A DNA stretch of 64,000 bases from Planococcus citri. Taxonomy: Eukaryota > Arthropoda > Insecta > Hemiptera > Pseudococcidae. Every line of letters begins with the position of its first letter. Within the stretch, counting starts at the first letter, position 1. The position numbers and the translations under genes are program-made. The notes beneath the pieces are model-generated. The model saw only the letters and a program-made list of their open reading frames with translations. It was not told the origin of the DNA and did no database searches. The DNA lies in contig NC_088679.1 of NCBI RefSeq assembly GCF_950023065.1, forward strand, positions 63,426,001 through 63,490,000, read 5' to 3'. Shown piece by piece: positions 1-11,262 of this stretch.

Positions 1-244
1 TAAAAAACGCTGAAATCATAATTATTCAGCAATTTAAGCAAAGAAATACATTTCTTTGGTAATGAACCTTTGATTGCATGTAGTTTTTTAGTTATTTAGT
101 TTTGTTTATTGCTATAGTTTGTTTTCGTCGCTGTACTCCTCTAGTTCATCCATAGAGGAGTGTGTTTCTTTCAATCTTATTTGAAACAAACTATCCAATG
201 AACAAAAACTTTACGAAGCAAATCCTTAATTACTTAATCTTTTA
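1..244. other. AT-rich intergenic DNA, nothing recognised
   Basis: No open frame or repeat match within the window is visible here. It is the left flank of the foldback element starting at about 245. Confidence 0.5.
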
Positions 245-2961
245 AGGGTCATTCCATGTCAACTCAACCAACGTTTTTGGGTCATGTCCTTCGATTTCGC
301 TCAAATTTTTTTTACAATATCTACCCACCCAGTAAGTAAGTAAGCCGCAATCAGTTTGGTCCCAGCCTGAGGGGGCGGGTGGGGGGCTTCCATTATTTTC
401 ACATTGTCCCGAGGTACTCAACTTCAGCAACCCATTTCTCCAAAACTATGATACTTTGATCATAACTGATTTCACAGTTCGAAAGGGCATTGAATTTTGA
501 ACTTTTTAAGCAGTTTGAAATTTTCAAAAGTTGAAAGTTGAACTTTCAATTTGAAAGTTCAAATTTCAAAATGGCACTGTAAGTAGGAGATACCATTTAA
601 AATTTTGAAAAAATTTCCATAGATGTACATTTTGGTACTTTTTTGAAATATTTATGTTTCGAGATTGGACTCGTAGACGGAGGGGGAGCACCCCCACCCC
701 CAATTTTGGGTAAAACTTTCAAAAGATAATCTGGGGCATGTGATATATCGAATTGTATGTTTTCGGCAACGCTGAACACGAATATGACGTTAGATTTTTG
801 ATTGGACCCATCCACGGCCCCCAAAACCTCCCCAAAGGGGGTAAAAGTTCAAAAAAGTGTTTTGTTTGTGCGACACATGGAATAATATGTTTTTGATGAC
901 GCTGAACACGAATATGACGTCAGATTTTTGATTGGACCCGTACACGGCCCCCTGCACCTCCCCAAAGGGGGTAACCCATAAAAAAATGGTAACATTCGTG
1001 TGACACATGAAATAGTATGTTTTCGATATCGCTGAACACGAATATAGCCATAGTTTGTAGAGGGAGAAAAAACAGCTTTTTCTGCTACCTTACTGGGAGA
1101 AAAAACATTTGCTATATTACCCAACCTGATGCGAATATTCAGCTCGCGGATATTATCTACGAAAGGGGTATTTCCGCGATCTTATGACATAATATCCAAC
1201 CAATCATAGCCCAGAAACGCGCGCATCCGCTGCCTCCGCTGCTTGACCTATATCTCATTTTACCCTAAGCTCATAGTTGCTAGTTTCTCAGAAGAGTCAG
1301 TATCCAATGTACTGCCGATCTGCCTGGTCAGCTCTCAAGACTACGATGCTTGGGAGCTCCCATGGTGGATTCGGGGGTCAGAATATTCATTCTCATTGAT
1401 TCTACCATTCGTTCTATTAGTGTGGGTGGATGAAACTAGCCAAGTACGTGGAGCTCAGGGGTCACTATTTACGGAAGTGATGCTCTTTATTTTCGTGTCC
1501 AATTTAATTGGATAGGGAATATTTTCACACTGACTTGTGATACTCCCCATAAATAATTCTATTAATTAAGTCAGAGTGTATTGAACTTCCGGAAGTGTCA
1601 AATCAATCAACAAGCAATTTTTAATTAATTTCTCGATTGATTGGAATTAATTATATTGTCTTCCCAACTCAACTCAGTCCCAGGTATTTATTCTTTTATT
1701 TACTAATTTTTTATCCAAAAAATACCATCCCAAGAATAGGCTACGAATTAGTAGTAATTCTTATCCTCCCTTTCCTTCTCCAATAATTACTCTTAAGAGA
1801 TATCAACTCTGTTGTTCTTTTCTCATCATTTGGAGTAATTAGATGTACTTGAAGAAGATCTGTGTTAATTATTTACGTATACATATTCGTTTCCCAACAT
1901 CTAAATTTCGTCCTATGATAATATTAATTGCTTGGTCACTCACCCAGAGGAGATAATAATGAGTAAATCCCAATTTACGAGTTTTTATTAATTCTGGTTC
2001 AAACCTCAACTTAATATTTAGGGTTGGACCCCCATGAGGTTCTCGGTCTGAACCAAAGGTACTCAAGAGGGTCCTGGTAATGTAGAGAGATTTATTACTT
2101 TCGTCAATTCCTAATTAGAAACTAGGAATTGGAGTAATTAGTGCACAGGATCTGCATAATCTCCCCCTACAAGTTTTTTAAATCGACCTCACCCATGGCC
2201 CCCAGAACCTCCCCCATTTGGTAAAAGTTCAAAAAAATTGTTGGGAGCCGTGGATGAGGTCCAATCAAAAATCTGACGTCATATTCGTGTTCAGCGTTAC
2301 CAAAAACGTATTATTCCATGTGTCGCACGAACAAAACACTTTTTTGAACTTTTACCCCCTTTGGGGAGGTTTTGGGGGCCGTGGATGGGGTCCAATCAAA
2401 AATCTAACGTCATATTCGTGTTCAGAGTTACCGAAAACATACAATTCGATATATCACATGCCCCAGATTTTCTTTCGAAAGTTTCACCCAAAATTGGTGG
2501 TGGGGGTGCTCCCCCACCGTCTACGAGTCCCATCTCGAAACATAAATATTTCAAAAAAGTACCAAAATGTACATCTATGGAAATTTTTTCAAAATTTTAA
2601 ATGGTAGCTCCTACTTACAGTGCCATTTCGAAATTTGAACTTTCAAATTGAAAGTTCAACTTTCAACTTTTGAAAATTTCAAAATGCTTGAAAAGTTCAA
2701 AATTCAATGCCCTTTCGAACTGTGAAATCAGTTATGATCAAAGTATCATAGTTTTGGAGAAATGGGTTGCTGAAGTTGAGTACCTCGGGACAATGTGAAA
2801 ATAATGGAAGCCCCCCACCCGCCCCCTCAGGCTGGGACCAAACTGATTGCGGCTTTCTTACTTACTGGGTGGGTAGATATTGTAAAAAAAATTTGAGCGA
2901 AATCGAAAGACATGACTTTCAAAATCGGCTTTTTTTGGTTGAGTTGACATGGAATGACCCT
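245..2961. mobile_element. Foldback element with AGGGTCATTCC termini (family B)
   Basis: The left end AGGGTCATTCCATGTCAAC is found inverted at the right end, and the inverted match continues inward for roughly 700 bases (about 245-960 against 2200-2961). Each arm contains repeated modules of about 120 bases with runs of C or G followed by a TGACGT-containing stretch. The central part (about 1130-2170) is unique in this window and shows no recognisable transposase. No clear target duplication is visible: the flanks are TTTTA on the left and AAAGT on the right. The superfamily is unassigned. Open frames in the arms come from the repeat itself and are not treated as genes. Confidence 0.75.
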
Positions 2962-3699
2962 AAAGTGAAAAGAGTACGCAAAATTTATGCTATTAGAATC
3001 ATTGATAAATGATAAACAAACGCTTACTCGACAATTCAATGCCATAATCAACATGACGAAATGTCCGATCATGGTTATAAATCGAGCAGGAATTAACCCT
3101 GTTTTATCCATTTCAATTCCTAAACAATGTCACAATAAGGATTTCAAACCGAAAATTAGGTAAGCTAATCATAACCAAGTTTCAAGTAAGAACATAGTTG
3201 AGATAGAATATGATAGAATGGATGAGTACTTACTCTGCAGAAGGGAATGGTGTATGTAACTGCAGTGGATGAATTAACTAACGAATATTCAACTAATTGA
3301 CTAAATAACTATCAACTTTCAGTATTACATTTTTAAACAAATAATTTTGAGAAAATTACAAAATTAAAAAAACTCCAAACTTATTATCACCATACCAACA
3401 AAAATTCAATACTTACAAAACAAACACCTTACTCGTATAGGGCATTTACTAAATTGTTGCGTTTCTCTGCCGTTCACTACGTGGAGAACAACTCTCCAGC
3501 GCTACTATTGATGCATGATATTTTCTTCACAAAAATGCAATTTTTTCGATTGTTCGCGAGTTCGGGTGAATTTTTATGTGGTCTCAAATTAAAGACAATG
3601 AAATTCCCTATCGATTGATGTTAAATTTTTATCATTTCGCGTGAAAATAACGATTTTATAATACGAATACTTCCATTTACCGATTTTTGCATACTACAT
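2962..3699. other. Intergenic AT-rich stretch
   Basis: No gene or repeat was recognised. It separates the family B foldback from a short tandem array. Confidence 0.4.
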
Positions 3700-4250
3700 A
3701 TGTCAACTTCAAACTCAAAATACTCAAAATTTTCAGTGAACCCATAGGTATTTTAATGAAGCAAAATGTTCGTAATTTTATCCTCTTTAAAATGGGGGTC
3801 TCTCGAAATCTCTACATTTAACCGTTGAAAAGTTTTCGAAGCTGAAAGTTGCGAAAACAATGCAAAAACCAGCTGCGAGCGGTAGTGTTGAACTTTGAAC
3901 TAAAATTACTCAAAATTTTGAGTGGACACATAGGTATTTGAGTAATACAAAATGTTCGTAATTGTATCCTCTTTAAAATACTTTTTTACCCAAAGCTCTA
4001 CCTCTGACCATTTAAAAGTTTTCGAAGTTTAAAGTTGCGAAAACCAAATAAAAAAACAGCTGCGGGTAGTAAATATTGAAATTTGAACTAAAATTACTCA
4101 AAATTTTGAGTGGACACATTATTTGAGTAACGCAAAATGTTCGTAATTTTATCCTCTTTGAAACACTTTTTTACCCAAAGCTCTACCTCTCAGTGTTCAA
4201 AAGTTCTTGAAGATCAAAGTCACGGAAAGAGGTCACTGATCAACACTATA
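3700..4250. repeat. 188-bp tandem repeat, about three copies
   Basis: The phrase CTCAAAATTTTGAGTGGACA or a close variant recurs at about 3718, 3908 and 4097, a spacing near 188 bases. The intervening text, including AAAATGTTCGTAATT and TTTTCGAAG, is conserved in the same order. Two further copies lie in the opposite orientation at about 9180-9520. Confidence 0.75.
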
Positions 4251-4598
4251 GGTATGGGTAATGGGTATGTGACTGACAAGGGAACCCCTTGAGGTGCCCG
4301 CCTCCGCGCCTCCGATCTGAACGGGGCCGCGATTTTCGGAAAGAGCATGTTCTAAAACTCTCAAAACCAAATTTCCAGCTGCCCAAGTTCATTTTTCGAT
4401 TTTTGGCGAATTTTTGAAAGTCCAAAATTGACTATTTTGGTGATTTATGCTTTTTTTTTTAAAAAAAAGTACGTAATTGATCAGTAAAAATGTCAAAATG
4501 AGACCTAAAAAACTGATATTAACCTCCCAAATCCTAATTTCGGCATTTCCAGCCATTCTGAAGCCTCCAGCGCGATTTTTCAATTTCTCCAGAATTTT

Positions 4599-7087
4599 AA
4601 AGGGTACCCCCGATAAGATAGGCAAAATGCCCTTAACCTCAGATTTCGATGAAACTCACAGGGTATGTTTAGTACCCCCAAAAAATAATTTTGGGCCCAT
4701 AGCCCGCTCCCCACCCCACCCCCCTCAGCCAGGGGGGCCAAAAAACGCGTTTTTCAGGGGAAAAATTCTGTATCAGCGCGTAATTAAGATAAATTGATTC
4801 TGTAAACGAATATAGTTAGAGGATACATGGGCGTACCTCCCTGAATTTTTTCAGAATTTTTCATCACACGGGGAGAGAAGGGGGGGCAAAAGAAAACTTT
4901 AAATCGACATTACTCCGGAACGAAAAAACATACCAAAACGATTTTTTCGTCAAATATGTATCTTTAGGTCTACTTTCTATAGAAGTCATCACCCGGCCAT
5001 TTGGAGTGGTGGGTCAAGCTCAAAAGCTCAAAAAACTCTCAAAAAACCACGTTTTTTGCGTTTTTCTCCAAAAATATGGACAAATGGCGGAAATCTAAGA
5101 GAATCAAGTTGTTCAGCGTGAAATTTATTAGAATAGCCTTAAAGAAGTTAGTTGGTTTTCTTATTGTTTTTGGAGGCCAGCATCCAAAATTATGGATCGC
5201 TTTTTTTGGTGGTGCTGTGACAAAAAAACACAATTTTGAGTGTTTTTTGAGTTTTTGAAGATGGCCTACCTGGAGGGAAAATTTGAAAAAAAAAATACCA
5301 ATTATAGTGCTCATGCAGATACATTTTTGAAAAAAAAATTTCATGTACTTAAATTAGGTTCGGAGATACGGCGGTTTCAAATTTTCTTTTGTCAATATAT
5401 CTCCCCTGGGGGGCCCACAATTTTTGAAGAAAATTCAAGTTGCTAGAATCATGCAACTTCTTAATCAAGGTTTTCTTGAATTACAAGTAGCCTACTTGTC
5501 AAGTACATGGTATCTAACTCAAAACTATCAGAAAGGTTTCTTTTTGGTGTCGATGATTAAATTTTTATGTGAGTTACCAAGTACATTGAAAACATAGGTA
5601 TTACCTACCTACGTACTATGTAGTAGATTGGGTAAATCACCAAAAAAAGAAAAAAAACTGGATTTTTACCAATTTTAGCAAAAACTGTCATTTTGAGTTG
5701 AAAGTGTACAGAAAAATTCTGGCTCCAGAAGTGCCCCTAAAGGGAAAACATGTGCCCTTAAAGTGGGAGTATTTTTGAAAAAACACGGTTTTTTCACTGT
5801 AGCCCCTGTACCCAATTTGTTTTGAGAAAAATGACGATCGACCCAGTCCTAAATGAATATATCTTAGATTCTGCGTCCATTCTATGCTATTATTTTAAAT
5901 TGTTTTTGTCAATTTTGAAAAATCAACAAAAATTTAGGAATTTTTGCCAATCTTTATCAATTTTTTGAAACCTAAAGTATTGTCATCACTGCGTTCCAAA
6001 ATATTTCCTCAGTTTCAGAAATAAATTATCTTTCAATATTTTTTCGTCATTATAGCGAAACTTTTGCGAAGAAAATATTTTCAAAACACCAACTACTAAT
6101 ACCCCCTCTCCAAAAAAAAAAAGATTTACTTTTCAATTTTCTCAGTAGAACCCCAAAAATGGCCTTGGATTTTGATGGCAATAGCATGGATTGGCGCAGA
6201 ATCTCAAATACCTATGTAGGTACTTTTATTATACTGTCTCCTCCATATATTTTGAGTGAATACAGATTTTTTTGTCAAAACTCGTTGAAGCATGGATTTT
6301 TTCTCCCCGAAAAAGGCCCTTTTTTCGCTATTATGAGCAAGGGAAGGTGGGGGGGGGGATTTTTTGCCTCCGACATTTTTTTTAATGGTACCCAACTATG
6401 TTTCATCAAAATTTCAGAAATCCGAGGACAGGGACATTTCACCTATTTTACCCAGGAATACCCTTTCAGCTATCTTGATGTAAGCACAAATACTTCTGCG
6501 CATGTAGTTTTACGATCATGCTGTGTAAATGAATTTTCAATTACACAATTCTGAGGTAAAATTTCACGCTGAACAACTTGATTCTCTTAGATTTCCGCCA
6601 TTTGTCCATATTTTTGGAGAAAAACGCAAAAAACGTGGTTTTTTGAGAGTTTTTTGAGCTTTTGAGCTTGACCCACCACTCCAAATGGCCGGGTGATGAC
6701 TTCTATAGAAAGTAGACCTAAAGATACATATTTGACGAAAAAATCGTTTTGGTATGTTTTTTCGTTCCGGAGTAATGTCGATTTAAAGTTTTCTTTTGTC
6801 CCCCCTTCTCTCCCCGTGTGATGAAAAATTCTGAAAAAATTCAGGGAGGTACGCCCATGTATCCTCTAACTATATTCGTTTACAGAATCAATTTATCTTA
6901 ATTACGCGCTGATACAGAATTTTTCCCCTGAAAAACGCGTTTTTTGGCCCCCCTGGCTGAGGGGGGTGGGGTGGGGAGCGGGCTATGGGCCCAGAATTAT
7001 TTTTTGGGGGTACTAAACATACCCTGTGAGTTTCATCGAAATCTGAGGTTAAGGGCATTTTGCCTATCTTATCGGGGGGTACCCTTT
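4599..7087. mobile_element. Foldback element, family A copy 1 (AAAGGGTACCCC termini)
   Basis: The termini AAAGGGTACCCCCGATAAG and its inverse lie at 4599 and 7087, and arms of about 530 bases (4599-5130 and 6556-7087) match in inverted orientation. Copies 2 (24938-28418) and 3 (40477 to about 42524) share long stretches at high identity. The middle holds AT-rich text with no transposase. A frame of 131 residues starting at 6159 recurs in copy 2, but this follows from repeat identity and I do not call it a gene. No convincing target duplication is seen, so the superfamily is unassigned. Confidence 0.8.
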
Positions 7088-7227
7088 GCTCCAGAAGACG
7101 TGAATAATGAAGTTGGGCAGCTGAAAGATCCTATTTTTAACGTTTTTGGAGGATTACTATCGTAATGTGGAGCTGGCAGTACCATCATACGTCATTCTGC
7201 TCAAGGTCCAATCATCATCATCCAGAC

Positions 7228-8677
7228 CAGGGTTGTACATGTTTAAAACAAAAATGTTTTAAACATGTATAAAACACGTTTAAAACAAGTGATAAAAAAC
7301 AGATCGATGTTTTGAACAAAAAAAGCCATTTAAAGACGTTTAAAACTACATATGGTTTTTGTTGTTTTAAACGTGTTTTATTTCAACTCCAATTTCCTAA
7401 AAACTCCTAAAAACAACACGTTTTTTTTTAGTTTTTTGTTGAAAAAAAGTGAAATTGAACAAACTGTATTTTTAGAGACAAATTTTGTGTGTTGATTCCA
7501 ATTTTTCAATATTTCTTGAGCTTTATAGCGTTTTTATGACGTCACATCTCAAAAATTGATGTCTGGTGAACCAAAAACAAATGAATTTAGAGATGATAAA
7601 TTTCAGGAAATTTATTTTTTGGAAACTTTCAGAAACTTTCGGAAACTTTCCGGAAACTTTCTGGAAATTTATTTTTCTTCGATGAATGAGGCAGCCCATA
7701 CCTGTTTTTAACAAATGCCAGTTTTAAAATGTTATTGGTCAACTACAAACTGATGAATTTCTAATAATTCTGTTTTTTTCATTTATTCTCATATTTTCTG
7801 AAATAAAATGTCATTTGTGTGGTGTTTTATGAATTAAAAAATGTGACCAAGTTCAAGAATTCAATGATTACCTCACAAAAAATAAAAAACTGCACCAGAA
7901 AAATTCTAAAAGAAAAAAAATGCAGGGATGTGAACCAAAATTTTGAACTACATATAACTGGAACTGGAATAAACCAGAACATTTTCGGGGAAATAATTTT
8001 CAATTTTTTATCCAATTAGCTTTTACTGAAATCAAAACAAAAATTGGAATTGGAACCCAAATTTGAAATTTTCATTTCTCTAACCATAAGCTTGTAACCT
8101 TTGAATAAATTTGGTCAATTATGGTCCATGAAATTGCGACAATTGAGACAAATATTGCCATTTTCTCTCATTAGTCATTGAATAATTTTTTTTATTTAAA
8201 AAAATTGATTCTTGAATCATTGACAATGCATATCTTGAACTTCTTGAAGGAGACAACTAATTATAGGTATTTGTTTTTGAAAAAATGTGCAGTATTTTTT
8301 TTAATTTCAAGAAATTGTCTCAAAATGGTTCATCCGCAGGTTTGTTATTGTTACGCCTGTTGAAAAAATGATACCATGTCATGTATATACGCATATTTCG
8401 AAAATTTCATTCAAAAATTTTTTTAAAAAACCAAGAAAAACATATTTTATTGTTTCAAATGTCATAATCTAGTGGTGTTTGTTTACTGTTCACAAGCATT
8501 TCCTCATTATGAATGAAAATTCTGAACTCTGGTGAGCGTTTTGGTGAAAATTTATAAATTTCATAAATTTCCATGAAAATGGAAATTTAAAAATTTGAAA
8601 GTTTCCGGAAAATTTCCTGAAAAATTTCAAGAAAGTTTCCGTTGAAAGTTTCCTCTCGTCTCTATGAATTTGTGTTT
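7228..8677. mobile_element. Left part of an interrupted hAT-type element (CAGGGTTGTACA terminus)
   Basis: The sequence starts with CAGGGTTGTACATG, preceded at 7220-7227 by ATCCAGAC. The matching inverted terminus GTACAACCCTG ends at 59117 and is followed at 59118-59125 by the same octamer. CAGGG-type ends with an 8-bp duplication fit the hAT superfamily. The subterminal region is rich in GTTTAAAAC-like words, as is the right part (58997-59117). Removing everything between 8686 and 58996 would leave a non-autonomous element of about 1.58 kb containing a single AAGACACA. No transposase frame is visible. Confidence 0.8.
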
Positions 8678-8685
8678 AAGACACA
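8678..8685. repeat. Octamer AAGACACA, left outer flank of MITE copy 1
   Basis: It directly precedes the CAGAG terminus of the MITE at 8686. The same octamer directly follows the right terminus of MITE copy 2 at 58989-58996, so the pair looks like one target-site duplication. Confidence 0.7.
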
Positions 8686-9132
8686 CAGAGATGTATTAAA
8701 AAAAAAAAAAATAACGATTATAATCGATGCTGCATCGATCATTTCGTCCCAAAATAATCGGACTAATCGGAGGATAATCGATTAATCGGCGATTATTCGG
8801 CCAAAAAAATTTGCTGTTCCATGATTGGTTGGAATTGAGTGACGTCAGTCATCGCCATAAATGTTTTCTGAACCATTATCTGAACAATTTTCATTTTCAT
8901 TTTTTTACTCAAAAAGTAATTGTAATGAAAGGATTGAAGAGGAAATGAAAATATGAAACATCAAATAACAAATTAAAACCAAAAGGAAGACATAAAACCA
9001 AGATTTGGATTAATTTAAAAAAATTACCCAAAGGTCCGATTAATCGGCGATTAATCGATTATGGCCGATTATAAATAATCGGCGATTATTAATCGGAGAT
9101 AATCGATTATAATCGTAATCGTTACACCTCTG
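8686..9132. mobile_element. hAT-type MITE, copy 1 (CAGAGRTGTA termini)
   Basis: The right end reads CGTTACACCTCTG. The left end is a decayed CAGAGATGTATT followed by an A run, then TAACGATTATAATCG. The interior is packed near both ends with CCGATTA/TCGATTA words, which look like transposase-binding repeats. It matches copy 2 (58560-58988), in the same orientation, at almost every base apart from the altered left end. There is no coding capacity. hAT-like assignment rests on the termini and the 8-bp flanks. Confidence 0.8.
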
Positions 9133-9820
9133 ATTCATCACGGTCACGTGATAACGAACTGGTGTGTAAACCAAGAACTCTTTTGGCAACTTTGACCTGC
9201 AAGAACTTTTGAACGGTCAAGGGTAGAACTTTCGGGAAAGAATCAAATTAAAGAGAATAAAACTACGAACATTTTACCGTATTAAAATACTTATGTGTTC
9301 GATCAAAATTTTGAGTAATTTTAGTTCAAAGTTCAATACTTGCCGCCCGCAGCTGGTTTTAGCCTTGTTTTCGCATCTCTAAACTTCGAAAACTTTTGAA
9401 CGGTAAAAGGTAGGGCATTCGGGGAAAAATCAATTTAAAGAGGATAAAACTACGAACATTTTGCTGTATTAAAATATCAATGTGTTCGTTGAAAATTTTG
9501 AGTAATTTTAGTTAAAACATCGAGCACAATACCTAGTACACTTCGCATCGTTTGCACACCACTTTGATTATCAGACGGGTGTGACGTCACTTTTAAATGC
9601 CCTTTTTACTAAAATTATTATTAAAGTCATTAAAGAAAATGTAAACGGAACAAATTTACAGTGTAAAATTTTATGAATTTTTTTTTTAAAGCTCTGGTTG
9701 ATACCGATTTGTAATATAATTATTTACGTTAGTAATTATAATAAGTGTTAAGTAGGAGGTAATCGGTAGGTATGCGATGAATATTGTTCGAAATATATTT
9801 ACATACTCATAATTGATGTA
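9133..9820. other. Intergenic DNA with two inverted copies of the 188-bp repeat
   Basis: At about 9180-9520 two units related to the 3700-4250 array lie in the opposite orientation; their shared words include AAAATTTTGAGTAATTTTAG. The rest is AT-rich and shows no gene. Confidence 0.55.
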
Positions 9821-9823
9821 CTT

Positions 9824-10285
9824 GTGGCACCATTTTATATACTTTACACACGTTCAGGCACCAAAATTTACGTTGTGGCACCACCAAATGGTGCCACAAC
9901 GTATTTTATTTAAAATCGTGTGGAATGTCATCAGGGCACTGCCAGGGGTCGTTAGGCAAATTTTTGTACTGGTGCCACAACGACATTTAAAGGTCCCTTT
10001 TAATATACTGGTAAAATTATATAGTCAACGGACGTTGTGGCACCATTTTCAGGTCTCATTGGTTTTCGATGTATTCTTTTGTAAAAATTCGTTGTAAAAT
10101 GTTTCGATTAGATGACGCTGTTGCTTATACCCTTAATCATCACTCTATACTCATATAATATAGAGGCACCAGTTGGTTTTTATTAATGAATAAACTGTTG
10201 CCGGAAAAACGCTCGCGTAAATGACTAAGTTTTCTTTACTTGCTACCTGGTGCCACAACGACATTTAACTAAATGGTGCCATAAC
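9824..10285. repeat. Cluster of GTTGTGGCACCA / TGGTGCCACAACG motifs
   Basis: The 12-base motif occurs about seven times in both orientations, at about 9826, 9870, 9888, 9980, 10035, 10246 and 10271. The first is in one orientation and the last in the other, so the block could be a small foldback element. It lies about 1 kb downstream of the stop codon of the PDZ gene. Nothing in it resembles a coding frame beyond chance. Confidence 0.6.
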
Positions 10286-11262
10286 GTTACAAAAGTAGAT
10301 ATTGATATAGGTATATTATAAACGTTGTAATTTTAGAAGATGTAATTTTTTTTCGTTGGTTATTTCTTTCTTCAATTTTGTTTCGTCGAGTACGTATTTT
10401 AAACTATCTTTTACTTATTTTAACGTGGCTCATTTACTCGTTTATTTACCTTTTTTTTTTTTTTTCTTTCTTTTTTTCGTTATTTTCTCTTTTTCATGTT
10501 TAATATAGGTAATATAGCCAATATAGGTACAAATAATATACGTGTAACGAGTATACTTACTTAACTTACGTCGAGTACATTTGTTTTTAATCAAAAATGT
10601 GTTTTTGTTTTTGTTGTTACGCTTATATACCGTACTTATATACTCGTTATTGTTGGGTTCAAGTACCTTTACCCACAGTGGAAGAAAAATAAAAACGGAC
10701 AGAAGGTTGACGTAAAGATTTTTATATACCGACTAAAAATAAAAGGGAAAACAGTAGAACAATTAAAATAGGTGTCGACACGATACATAGAATTATATTT
10801 AAAATTGCATCAAGTAGATAATTACGTACGATACTACACGCTATTAAATAGGTTCGGGTATGGAATAAATCGAAAATTTTGATTAACATCGTAAAAACGA
10901 AATGCTTTCAAAACAATAATAAATAAATTAGGTATACCTAGGTAACGCAAATGCAATGTAAAACTGCAGAATTCTTAATACAATAATAATCACAATTCGT
11001 TCAACGCGGTAATGCGTATGTATATGTAATTATTAATTAATTATTCGAATATTCAAATATTTAAAAAATCTCAAAGATTTGACTGTAAACGAGGTAAAAG
11101 TGAAATCGAAACAAAAAGATAAAAACAAACATAGGTAAAACTTACACATCTAAAACGAAAATTAAATAAATAAACTTGTTCGCAGGAATGAATGAATGAA
11201 ATTGTATACTTATGACGGTGGTAACTGAAAATGTAGGGGAAGTAAATTCACACCAACAAGTA
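10286..11262. other. 3' flank of the PDZ gene
   Basis: AT-rich sequence immediately downstream, in the minus sense, of the PDZ gene stop codon, so part of it is probably 3' UTR. Candidate AATAAA words on the minus strand lie near 10440 and 10181. I cannot tell which, if either, is used. Confidence 0.4.

Noticed and set aside
6159..6554. A 131-132 codon open frame conserved in family A copies (also about 25471-25869 and 27436-27885)
   Set aside because: Conservation is fully explained by near identity of the repeat copies. The frame has no recognisable domain and reads through the arm of a foldback on either strand.
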